This document shows, in pieces, positions 47,702 to 56,014 of a stretch of DNA of 64,000 nt. This stretch comes from Candidatus Colwellia aromaticivorans. Lineage in GTDB: Bacteria; Pseudomonadota; Gammaproteobacteria; Enterobacterales; Alteromonadaceae. The stretch is taken from assembly GCF_003333305.1 (NCBI RefSeq), contig NZ_QOLD01000085.1:43672-107671 (forward strand), given 5' to 3'. Within the stretch, counting starts at the first letter, position 1, and every line of letters starts with the position of its first letter. The notes beneath the pieces are model-generated. The model worked only from the letters and a program-made list of their open reading frames with translations, was not told where the DNA came from and made no database searches. The position numbers and the translations under genes were made by a program.

Positions 47702-49105
47702 TTATTTAGCCTCATTTTCAAGTGATGGTGTGGTGAAGTCGCCACCTAATGAAAAATGTAAATTGATACGATTAGCGATGAGTTGATTTTTAATTTTTAT
47801 TAACGTTGTTTGCGCTTCAAAAGAACGCTTTTGTGCATCAAGTACTGTTGTATAGGAAACTAAGCCACTTTGGTATTGTTCGAAAGATAAGGCGGATGCA
47901 ATTTTTGCATTTTCTTGTGCGGCCAACATGGTGTAATAACTTTGTTTTAAGTTTTTTTCCGTGGTGATGGCATTTTCAACATCGCTAAAAGCGCCGTATA
48001 AGGTATCGAGATATAACTGTTCACCTTGTTTTAGTTCGAAACGTGCTTTTTCTTCATTCGCTTTTAGACGGCCTGCATTAAAAATAGGGGCTGAAATACT
48101 GCCCAGTAATGACCATGCTAGCGAAGATCCTGAGAGTAAATTAGCAATATCAGCGTTAGAGTCACCGACAGAGCCTGATAAAATAATGCTAGGAAAGCGT
48201 TGCTTATGTGCATAAGCTAACCCTGCATCTTGTGATAATAGTTGATACCAACTGGCTTTTAACGAAGGTTTTCTACTGATTAATTCTGATGGTAAACCAA
48301 CAGGAATGTCGTTGGTAAGAAGCGGCAAATTAGCATTGACGAGTAACTCACCTTTTGGGTATTCACCAATCAGGCGCTCTAACTGTCTAATTAATTTAGT
48401 TTTCACCGTTTCTTGTTCTGATACCCTTGTTAACTCGTTATTCAATTCATTACGTGTTAAATAGACATCAAGCGCAGCGGTTAACCCTGAAGTATAGCCT
48501 GATTCGATAATCGCTAAGTTTTGTTGAGAGTTTCTGACCCTACTGCGATAAAGAATCAGCAGTTTTTCTGCCTCAATCACGCGAAACCAGGTGGTTAGTA
48601 CGTTAACAACTAACTGTTGTTTGTGCTGTTCAAATGAGGATTTTTGCGCAAGGTAGTTAAAATTACTCATGCGATCGGCGTCAGACAATTTTCCCCAAAT
48701 ATCTACTTCATAGCTTAAATTCAAATTAATTGAGTTGCTGTTTGAATAACTGTCGGTTTGGTTATCTTTATTTCGACCACTGCGAAAAGCCAAATCAAGC
48801 TCAGGCCAAAGTTGACTACCTGAAACGATGAGTTGCTGCTGTGATACTTCCAGCGCATATGCTTGCATGGCAAATTGGTGGTTAGTCGCTAAGGCTTTCT
48901 TAACTAATTGATGAACTTGAGGGTTATTAAGTTGAGATAACCAGTTATGTTCAACCGCTAATGCTTGTTTGCTGTCTTGCCAGTTCTGAGGAAGCGGCAA
49001 GTCTTTTAATTTTTCATCTACTTCTGAAGAACTACTACAAGCCAATAACAATAAGCTTGAAAGTAGTGGTAATAGCGGAAGTATTGGTCGAAATCGACGC
49101 GTCAT
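47702..49105 (-). CDS. Outer-membrane efflux channel, NodT family lipoprotein
   Basis: 467 residues, first gene of the efflux operon. Lipoprotein signal LLLLAC with Ser at +2 and +3 (outer-membrane sorting). TolC-like fold: two repeats of long helices and strands (TNHQFAMQAYALEVSQQQLIVSGSQLWPELDLAFR, then GLAYAHKQRFPSIILSGSVG, and the C-terminal LSFEQYQSGLVSYTTVLDAQKRSFEAQTT). It exports what the pump and adaptor deliver. Substrate cannot be told, and no regulator lies beside the operon. Confidence 0.92.
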   Translation of the reverse strand: MTRRFRPILPLLPLLSSLLLLACSSSSEVDEKLKDLPLPQNWQDSKQALAVEHNWLSQLNNPQVHQLVKKALATNHQFAMQAYALEVSQQQLIVSGSQLWPELDLAFRSGRNKDNQTDSYSNSNSINLNLSYEVDIWGKLSDADRMSNFNYLAQKSSFEQHKQQLVVNVLTTWFRVIEAEKLLILYRSRVRNSQQNLAIIESGYTSGLTAALDVYLTRNELNNELTRVSEQETVKTKLIRQLERLIGEYPKGELLVNANLPLLTNDIPVGLPSELISRKPSLKASWYQLLSQDAGLAYAHKQRFPSIILSGSVGDSNADIANLLSGSSLAWSLLGSISAPIFNAGRLKANEEKARFELKQGEQLYLDTLYGAFSDVENAITTEKNLKQSYYTMLAAQENAKIASALSFEQYQSGLVSYTTVLDAQKRSFEAQTTLIKIKNQLIANRINLHFSLGGDFTTPSLENEAK

Positions 49106-49218
49106 AAAACGTGTAACTCATATTAAAAATAACTCTGTTATCAGTGTAATCAAAGATTCAGCGTGAGAATAGCGATATTACATAAGTTTACATCGTTAAA
49201 GGGTAACTATTCACCTAT

Positions 49219-49345
49219 CGTCACTCCCTAGGTCTTAAAATCGGGAGTCTAGAATTTTAAACACTGAGATTCCAGCTTCAGCTTTGGTGTCCAGACCTAA
49301 GCTAAGCACCTACGTCCTGTAGGCAAAGACACAACTGGAATGACG
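49219..49345. repeat. CGTCAYTCC-type inverted repeat
   Basis: Starts CGTCACTCCC and ends GGAATGACG, a short imperfect palindrome type common between genes of gammaproteobacteria. The interior includes AAGCTAAGCACCTACGTCCTG. A related end pair occurs at 61333-61459. Confidence 0.5.
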
Positions 49346-49396
49346 GGAATACTAGGTATGGTGAATAGATACGTTAAAGGTAATATTGATGTGTGA

Positions 49397-49759
49397 TATA
49401 CCCAAGACACTTCAAAATGCGAGTTTCAGGATACCTGAGCGAATCATGATCAAGGCGCATCTTTTTATTAATGGTTGTTCCATTAAAAATAGATGTAACG
49501 ATGAGCATATTTTGCTCAGTCATCCCCGCAGGGCTGGTTTATAAACGTTTTATGCTGCGTTATTGATTTTGATAAGGACGCTACACGGATGGTGTTATTA
49601 GAGAATGCAGGAGCATATTCTCCTGAGTAACCATTCTCCTCAATCAATGCCTTGCGTACATGGATGTAGGTACTTAGGTTCAGTCGGGAACTATGAACCT
49701 GTGCTTAAAGACGTTTTTAATTCCAGCTGAATCCTGCATTTTGAAGTAACTTGGGTATA
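49397..49759. repeat. Family 1 repeat, 363-bp copy
   Basis: Ends TATACCCAAGACACTTCAAAATGC and the near-complement before TTACTTGGGTATA. Its interior aligns with the copy at 6696-7057, including CTAAGTACCTACATCC in reverse orientation and the GGAGCATATTCTCCTGA palindrome. It flanks the MFS gene. Confidence 0.85.
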
Positions 49760-49799
49760 TATTGAATGAGCTTGAAATGGTCATAAGCGTCACCCATTA

Positions 49800-50993
49800 T
49801 CAGTTAGTAGGCTGTAAGGCCTGAGCTTCTCTGCGTTCTATCACCTTAAGCATCAGCAATATCACACTACCTAACACCATCATTGCCGCAGCCAGATAAA
49901 GGCCATTATTATAGTTACCATTGCGTTCTGCCAGTAGCCCGGTGATTGCCGGTGCGACAATCTGAGCGGCTCCGTATGAGAGAGTCATCTTCCCCATCAT
50001 TTTAGCGGGCCGGGTGGGGTAATAACGTCCGGCCATGGTCAGTACTAAACTGACCATGCCGACAACGGTTCCGCCGAACAGAATCGCCCCGATAATTGTC
50101 CAAAACAGACCCGCTCCTATCACGGGTAGCAAAATACCGATAATCTGAATTACGCTGGCGCAGAACAGGGCATTCAAATTACCGAATCTACGGGCAAATA
50201 GATCCCAAAGGATCGCCGCTGGGGTGGCAGCCAAGCCTATTATCATAAAGGTCCAGATCCCTTTTCCTTCGAGACCGGGCAACTGATCAATGATAGCGAC
50301 AATAAAGGTAGTAGTAACAACATAACCTACGCCGGCACAGAAGTAAGAAACCATAAACAAACGCAAGAATGTACGGCTGGGTGGCGCATCAACCATCGCC
50401 TCGCCGTTATTGGTGAGTGCGGATGTATTAGGTGGCGGCAACCATGCCCAAGCAGGGATCAAGATTAACGAGCCTATTAACGTCAATAGCAACCACTGCT
50501 CATTCCAATCAAAATACGGGCTCATCAGCTCAACTGCTATGGAACACACAACGATTCCTAAGCCAATGCCGCTAAAATGTATCCCTAGTTCGCTATGGTA
50601 ATTGTGGCGGATCAACCAATTCAAAATAAGACCTGAACCAATCAGCATCCCGGCAGCACTGCTTAGTCCAGCTAAAAACCGAAGCACAGACCACAGCCAG
50701 AAATTATCAGTTAATCCCATGCCGGCTGTTGATAGCACCGCAACGACTAGACCAATACGGTAGAGACGATCCTTAATAAGCAAGTCACTGATAAGTGAAG
50801 CGATAAGCGCACCACACAGGTAACCCGCAAAATTGATTGTAGCCAACCAGCCTCCATCAGATATCCCTAATCCTGCCTGCTGTTGCATAATTGGCAACAT
50901 AGGCGTGTAGGAAAACCGTGCAATACCTACCATCAATATCAGGCTAAGTACTCCTGCAGTTAGAACCTTCAGTCGTTCTATCTGATCACTCAT
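49800..50993 (-). CDS. MFS transporter, YbfB/YjiJ family
   Basis: 397 residues with twelve predicted helices. The N-terminus (VLSLILMVGIARFSYTPMLPIMQQQAGL) is the YbfB/YjiJ signature, and the second helix pair has ATINFAGYLCGALIASL. GC looks higher than in neighbouring genes and codon use differs, suggesting transfer. Substrate unknown. It follows an isomerase-like gene after 70 bp, and a LysR gene is divergent on the other side of a repeat, so all three may be one regulated unit. Confidence 0.86.
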   Translation of the reverse strand: MSDQIERLKVLTAGVLSLILMVGIARFSYTPMLPIMQQQAGLGISDGGWLATINFAGYLCGALIASLISDLLIKDRLYRIGLVVAVLSTAGMGLTDNFWLWSVLRFLAGLSSAAGMLIGSGLILNWLIRHNYHSELGIHFSGIGLGIVVCSIAVELMSPYFDWNEQWLLLTLIGSLILIPAWAWLPPPNTSALTNNGEAMVDAPPSRTFLRLFMVSYFCAGVGYVVTTTFIVAIIDQLPGLEGKGIWTFMIIGLAATPAAILWDLFARRFGNLNALFCASVIQIIGILLPVIGAGLFWTIIGAILFGGTVVGMVSLVLTMAGRYYPTRPAKMMGKMTLSYGAAQIVAPAITGLLAERNGNYNNGLYLAAAMMVLGSVILLMLKVIERREAQALQPTN

Positions 50994-51063
50994 AAATATT
51001 CCCTTTAACCTTTGGCATACTTTTATTCCCTTTATAGTATTGAGTTATCGAACATTGAGTTAA

Positions 51064-51651
51064 CTACTTAGAAAGTGCTCGTTCAACCCAGATTAATCTA
51101 TCCTGCCCAAAGAACATTTCTCCATCAACAATCATAGAAGGTGCGCCAAATATACCCAGTTTTACCGCTTCTTCCGTTGACTGAATCAATGCCGATTTCA
51201 ATTCTGGATGATCCATAGCAGCCAAGGCAGCAGCAGAGTTAATACCAGCATCGTCTAGTATGTCAGTCAACACATTTTTGTCTGAGAGATCTTTGCCATC
51301 TGCCCAAGCCGCGGTAAACATAGCTTGGTTGTACGCTTCAATTTCGTTGTTTTCTAATGCCCAAATAGCCCCACGCATTGCATTGATTGTACTAAATATA
51401 AAATGTGGATTGAGCTGGTAAGGAATACCGTAATATTTTGCATAGCGAAGAAAGTCAGCTTTCATCCACTCCCATTTTGCCGGAACCATCACCGGACGGT
51501 TGGAAGCATGGGCCTTAAATACACCGCCGAGAAGCATTGGTTTGTAATTGATAGTGGCGTTAGAACGTTTACATATATCAACCAATTGAGTCCACGCTAG
51601 GTACGAAGCAGGACTAATATAGTCGTAATAAAAATCAACTGTTTTTGTCAT
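51064..51651 (-). CDS. 2-hydroxychromene-2-carboxylate isomerase-like, DsbA/GST-kappa fold
   Basis: 195 residues. FYYDYISPASYLAW with Ser13 in the position that activates glutathione in the isomerase; NPHFIFSTINAMRG; and the cis-proline loop GIFGAPSMIVDG. The isomerase acts in naphthalene degradation, but homologues lie in many other pathways, so the true substrate is open. It may be a glutathione-dependent isomerase or transferase. It is coupled with the MFS gene and opposes a LysR regulator, a usual set for a small catabolic or detoxification operon. Confidence 0.85.
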   Translation of the reverse strand: MTKTVDFYYDYISPASYLAWTQLVDICKRSNATINYKPMLLGGVFKAHASNRPVMVPAKWEWMKADFLRYAKYYGIPYQLNPHFIFSTINAMRGAIWALENNEIEAYNQAMFTAAWADGKDLSDKNVLTDILDDAGINSAAALAAMDHPELKSALIQSTEEAVKLGIFGAPSMIVDGEMFFGQDRLIWVERALSK

Positions 51652-51695
51652 TGAATTGTCCTTTTTTTGGTAAATATCGTGGCCTTTCTTTACTC

Positions 51696-52010
51696 TATAC
51701 CCATGTTACTTCAATATGTCGGATTCAGCTGGAGTTAGAAGCGCCTTTAGGCAAGGCTTTGATTGAAGATAATGGTTGTTCCATTGTCGAAATCAATAAC
51801 GTAGCATAAAGCGTTTCTAAACCAGCCTTACAGGGGCCCCTGATCAAATCATGTTCTTCGTTGCATCTCTTTTTAAGGACGCTATATGGAAGTAGCTTAT
51901 TAGAGAATGCAGGAGCATATTCTCCTGAACGACCCTTAATAAAAAGATGCGCCTTGACCATGAATCGTTCAGCTGCCCTGAAACGCACATCTTGAAGTAT
52001 CATGGGTATA
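51696..52010. repeat. Family 1 repeat, 315-bp copy
   Basis: TATACCCATGTTACTTCAATATG and its near-complement CTTGAAGTATCATGGGTATA at the ends. The open frame within (51725-52003) is repeat-derived. It lies between the isomerase-like gene and the divergent LysR gene, where promoters are expected. Confidence 0.85.
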
Positions 52011-52211
52011 TATAAAAAGTAAACAGCTTTTTCAAGTCTAAGCCTTTAAGGAGCTAATCATTAATTCTTCACTAAATTTCTACAAGTTCCACTGGATAAA
52101 TATGCCGCCCTGCCCCTGATTTATCCTCTATTGATTGATAACAATCTAATACTTCGATTACAATAAGTAAAATCGATTATTTTAATCACAGTAATAATCT
52201 AAGGTTATGAT

Positions 52212-53096
52212 ATGGAAATACAACAACTACGCCATTTTTTAGCTGCCGCTGAATCAGAAAGTTTTACTAGGGGAGCTGAACGTGCTTTTGTATCACAACC
52301 AGCGATGTCTTCCTCAATATCTAAACTGGAAGCTGAGGTAGGTGTTAAGCTGTTTATCCGTAATAAACGTAATGTAGTACTCACGCCTGCAGGACGAAAA
52401 CTTCTTCAAAGAGCAAAGCTGATTGTAGGAGAATGTGCCAGAGCTAAAGATGAACTGAAACGCCATGATGTACAACGTAGGCTTCAGCTTGGGGTGATCA
52501 ATACACTTTCAATTACCTATGTGACCCGATTGATTAAGCAGTATCGTCTAGAAAATCCTGATTTAAAGTTAAATATAATTGATGCCAGTGCGGCAGAGAT
52601 GCAGAAACTCGAGCGCGAGGGTAGAATCGATCTTGCGCTAACGTTACTTAAAGAAAAGCCAGCTTCTAACCGTAACTTCGTTTATTCAAAAAAGCTATTT
52701 TCAGAACCCTATGTAGTTGCAATGGCGCAAGATCACCATTTGAGCAGATCTAATTTTGTCAGTATTAAAGATTTGAATGAAGAGCTATTTATTGCCCGTA
52801 TTCATTGTGAACATAGACAGGTGTTTGAGAACTTGCTTAAGCAGCATAATGTGCGATTAAATGTGGCCTATATAACTAATCAGGATGAACGTGCATTAGC
52901 GCTAGTGGAAGCTGAAGTTGGGGTTACAATTGTGCCACAGCATTACACTTCATCGAGAATAACTACGCTACCATTGGCAGAAGACCAGAATAAACGAGCT
53001 ATTGGCTTAGAATGGGGGAAAACCGAAAATCTAACTGAGATCACTCAATTTGTAGATTTTACCAGTACGGCTTCCTGGAATTACCGAGACGTTTAA
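52212..53096 (+). CDS. LysR-family transcriptional regulator
   Basis: 294 residues. Helix-turn-helix at residues 1-60 (MEIQQLRHFLAAAESESFTRGAERAFVSQPAMSSSISKLEAEVGVKLFIRNKRNVVLTPAG), followed by the effector-binding periplasmic-binding-protein fold. LysR genes typically control the divergent operon, here the isomerase-like and MFS genes, although a family 1 repeat has entered the intergenic region. Effector unknown. Preceded by AAGGTTATGAT, a weak ribosome site. Confidence 0.9.
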   Translation: MEIQQLRHFLAAAESESFTRGAERAFVSQPAMSSSISKLEAEVGVKLFIRNKRNVVLTPAGRKLLQRAKLIVGECARAKDELKRHDVQRRLQLGVINTLSITYVTRLIKQYRLENPDLKLNIIDASAAEMQKLEREGRIDLALTLLKEKPASNRNFVYSKKLFSEPYVVAMAQDHHLSRSNFVSIKDLNEELFIARIHCEHRQVFENLLKQHNVRLNVAYITNQDERALALVEAEVGVTIVPQHYTSSRITTLPLAEDQNKRAIGLEWGKTENLTEITQFVDFTSTASWNYRDV

Positions 53097-53234
53097 ATGA
53101 TATTTCTAAACGGTTTGAAGCGTCATGATTAACTGGCCTAACGATGAAGGTTGCTAATACGATAATTTACAGTTTGCTTTTCTCACATCATATTATCAAT
53201 GGCACGCAGGCCAACTTCGAGTATATAGTGATTT

Positions 53235-53324
53235 ATAAGGGAGTAACCATTATTACATCACAGCGCCTTGAATTGAAATCGCTCAAGCACTCTGAAACCT
53301 GCATCTTGAATGGTAACGGGTATA
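53235..53324. repeat. Family 1 repeat, degenerate right end
   Basis: Contains ATAAGGGAGTAACCATTATT, a CAGCGCCTTGAATTGAAATCG segment and the end GCATCTTGAATGGTAACGGGTATA. Left part is missing. It fills most of the gap between the LysR gene and the cyclase; no other gene seen. Confidence 0.6.
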
Positions 53325-53486
53325 TGTAGCATTTAAACACTTAGGTATTAAATATATTTTTCTCTAACATCATAAAAAACAAGAAAAAAGTAAAACCTCT
53401 TCTAGTATAACGGAAATAGGGGCTTGTACTCGGAGCAGGGATTTAGCATGATTATCTTAATCGTCATCATAAAATAGGTTATTAAA

Positions 53487-54884
53487 TTGCCGGTTGATAT
53501 AGAAAATCTTAAAATATCAGAAAATGGACAGCAACTTCTTGCCCAAATAATAGAGAGATCGCCTGTACCTAAGTTTGTAATAAATATGGACCATAAGATC
53601 ATCTACTGGAACGCCGCATGTGAAACTGTAACGGGTGTACTTGCTTGCGAAGCTATTGGGACGAATAAAGCATGGTACCCCTTTTATCATGAAGAACGTC
53701 CTACAATGGCTGACTTGATTATCGATGGTCGCATAGAAGATATGAAAAATCTTTATGCCGGTAAATTCAACAGGTCAACCATTGTTAAAGGTACATGGGA
53801 AGCTGAAGATTATTTTCCGCATTTTCCCGGTGGCGGAAGATGGCTTTCCTTTAGCGCAACAGTGTTAAAAGACAAAGATGGTTTTGTTATTGGTGCGATG
53901 GAAACGTTAAGAGATATTACCCAACAAAAACTTTTTGAAGCTGAGCTAAAAGAAAAAGAACATCTACTCTCTCAGATCATTGATGGCTGCCCAGTTCCTA
54001 TGTTCGTTATTGATGATGATCACAAGGTTACCCACTGGAATCGTGCTTGTGAAGCAATAATTGGCACAAAATCATCAGACGTTATTGGAACAAAAGAGCA
54101 ATGGAAAGGGTTCTATTCTGAACCACGTCCCGTGCTTGCGGATCTTGTACTGGATAACAAATTTTCAGAGATTACAGAATATTATTCAAAGCGTTGGGCC
54201 GCTTCGACTTTGGTTGAAAAGGGTTGGGAAGCCACAGATCATTTCCCGAATTTTAATGCAGGAGAAAAGTGGCTCTATTTTACAGCAGCTCCCCTGCAGA
54301 ACCAAGAAGGCAAAGTAATTGGCGCGGTCGAAACGTTACAAGATGTTAGCAATCAAAAAGAATATGAAACAAAGTTAGAATTTCAAGCCAATCATGATGC
54401 TTTAACGGGGATCGCAAATCGAAATTTACTGATGGATCGCTTAAACCAGGCGATTGCGCATGCCACGCGGGATAAACAATTACTTGCTTTGCTTTTCATT
54501 GATTTGGATAATTTTAAAACCGTCAATGATACGTTCGGTCACAATGTTGGTGATCAATTAATTCAAGAAGCAGCGAAAAAAATCGAAAGCGTGATCCGTA
54601 CAGGCGATACTGTTGCACGCTTTGGTGGGGATGAGTTTATCGTCTTATTATTTGCGCCTGAGAATGAAGATTATGTGGGCAATATCGCACAGCGTATTTC
54701 ACAGGAAGTGGCTACGAGTTACTCCCATGAAGGCCAAACCCTTAATGTTGGGAGCAGCATTGGCATTGCAATGTTTCCCAAAGATGGACTTACGGCTGAT
54801 GCACTGATGATGAACTCTGATCGTGCAATGTATCGAGCAAAAGCGTCAAACAAAGGGAAGTTTTGCTTCTTCAAAGAAGATTAA
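53487..54884 (+). CDS. Diguanylate cyclase with two PAS domains
   Basis: 465 residues, no membrane segment. Two PAS domains (about 15-145 and 158-290) are similar to each other: SPVPKFVINMDHKIIYWNAACE against CPVPMFVIDDDHKVTHWNRACE, suggesting internal duplication. The GGDEF domain (300-465) has the intact motif GGDEF at 380-384 and an RxxD inhibitory site (Arg371 to Asp374) five residues before it, so product inhibition is expected. It makes cyclic di-GMP in response to a cytoplasmic signal. Start TTG at 53487; the upstream ribosome site is weak. Confidence 0.9.
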   Translation: MPVDIENLKISENGQQLLAQIIERSPVPKFVINMDHKIIYWNAACETVTGVLACEAIGTNKAWYPFYHEERPTMADLIIDGRIEDMKNLYAGKFNRSTIVKGTWEAEDYFPHFPGGGRWLSFSATVLKDKDGFVIGAMETLRDITQQKLFEAELKEKEHLLSQIIDGCPVPMFVIDDDHKVTHWNRACEAIIGTKSSDVIGTKEQWKGFYSEPRPVLADLVLDNKFSEITEYYSKRWAASTLVEKGWEATDHFPNFNAGEKWLYFTAAPLQNQEGKVIGAVETLQDVSNQKEYETKLEFQANHDALTGIANRNLLMDRLNQAIAHATRDKQLLALLFIDLDNFKTVNDTFGHNVGDQLIQEAAKKIESVIRTGDTVARFGGDEFIVLLFAPENEDYVGNIAQRISQEVATSYSHEGQTLNVGSSIGIAMFPKDGLTADALMMNSDRAMYRAKASNKGKFCFFKED

Positions 54885-55044
54885 AATGAGCGAACATTAA
54901 CTTACTCACCAATAGTAAAAGAATATTGTTTCATTCCAATGATGAAAATAGTTAGCGATAAGCAATATCGTCATGCCTTAAATAATGAAACTGACTTTTG
55001 ACCTTTTATTAGATAAAATAAGTAAATGCTTAAATAGACTGATA

Positions 55045-55207
55045 ATACCAATCTCACTAACTATGTGATCATTTCTACTTGTTAAAACGACCAACTACTT
55101 CGTTATTTATTTAATAGCTAGAACAACTAGTTATTGAAATAAACGCCTTGTATTTGACCATTTTTTCTACGTATAAAATAGATCACCTAATTAATGAAAC
55201 TGGTATA
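55045..55207. repeat. Family 2 repeat, copy 2 (163 bp)
   Basis: Nearly identical to 5562-5724, same orientation, ends ATACCAATCTCACTAACTA and TTAATGAAACTGGTATA. It lies 30 bp before the membrane-protein gene and fills the gap after the cyclase. Confidence 0.85.
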
Positions 55208-55237
55208 ACTGTCAGTTTCCCATAAAATGAAAATATA

Positions 55238-55936
55238 ATGTCAACACAAACTAAACGCCCTAATAATACCTTTTTAGAACTTATTTTTAATATTGTTATT
55301 CCATCGATTATTTTAATGAAATTATCGGGGGGAGAATACTTAGGCTCTGTTTATGCCTTAGTAGTGGCGTTATTATTCCCGCTTGGTTATGGCTTGTATG
55401 ATTTCATTAAAAACAAGTCGATGAACTTTATTTCATTACTTGGGTTTTTAAGTACTTTGTTAACTGGTGGTATTGGATTATTTGAATTGGATGTTGAATG
55501 GTTAGCAATTAAGGAAGCGGCAATTCCATCGGTCATCGGGCTAGTTGTACTAATCTCTGGCTTCTGGGGCAAACCATTAATTGCCAAGATTTTGTTAAAC
55601 CCTGTTTTATTTAATTTAGATTTAATCTATCAAAACCTATCAGATCAAGGTAAAACTGATGTATTTAAAGCAAAAATTCAGTGGGCAAATCATCTTTTAT
55701 CAATAACGTTTGTTTTTTCTGCAACGATGAATTATCTATTAGCTAAATGGATTGTCGTTAGCCCTGCTGGTACGACAAAGTTTAATGAACAACTGGGTGA
55801 AATGACCATGTTAAGTTATCCCGTTATTGCCATACCTTCCATGGTAATGCTATGTGCGATCATGTTTTATGTGGTAAAGAGTGTGATGAAATTAACTGGG
55901 TTAAAGTTCGATCAAATATTAAACGCGGCAAAATAA
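55238..55936 (+). CDS. VC0807-family membrane protein
   Basis: 232 residues with six or seven membrane helices. The N-terminus FLELIFNIVIPSIILMKLSG and the following loop YGLYDFIKNKSMNFISLLGFLSTLLTGGIGLFEL are typical for this uncharacterised family, which has also been annotated as intracellular septation protein-like. Function unknown. No ribosome site is obvious because a family 2 repeat ends just upstream. Confidence 0.75.
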   Translation: MSTQTKRPNNTFLELIFNIVIPSIILMKLSGGEYLGSVYALVVALLFPLGYGLYDFIKNKSMNFISLLGFLSTLLTGGIGLFELDVEWLAIKEAAIPSVIGLVVLISGFWGKPLIAKILLNPVLFNLDLIYQNLSDQGKTDVFKAKIQWANHLLSITFVFSATMNYLLAKWIVVSPAGTTKFNEQLGEMTMLSYPVIAIPSMVMLCAIMFYVVKSVMKLTGLKFDQILNAAK

Positions 55937-55963
55937 ATATTTTAGAAGGTAACGATTTAAATA

Positions 55964-56003
55964 AAGCATTGATTGAGGAGAATGCAGTAGAATATTCTCC
56001 TGC
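55964..56003. repeat. Family 1 repeat, internal fragment
   Basis: GCATTGATTGAGGAGAATGC followed by AGTAGAATATTCTCCTGC matches the internal palindrome of the longer copies. No ends are present. It sits at the 3' end of the glutamate mutase operon. Confidence 0.5.
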
Positions 56004-56014
56004 ATTCTCTCTGG

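Noticed and set aside
51725..52003. 92-codon frame upstream of the LysR gene
   Set aside because: Entirely inside a family 1 repeat.
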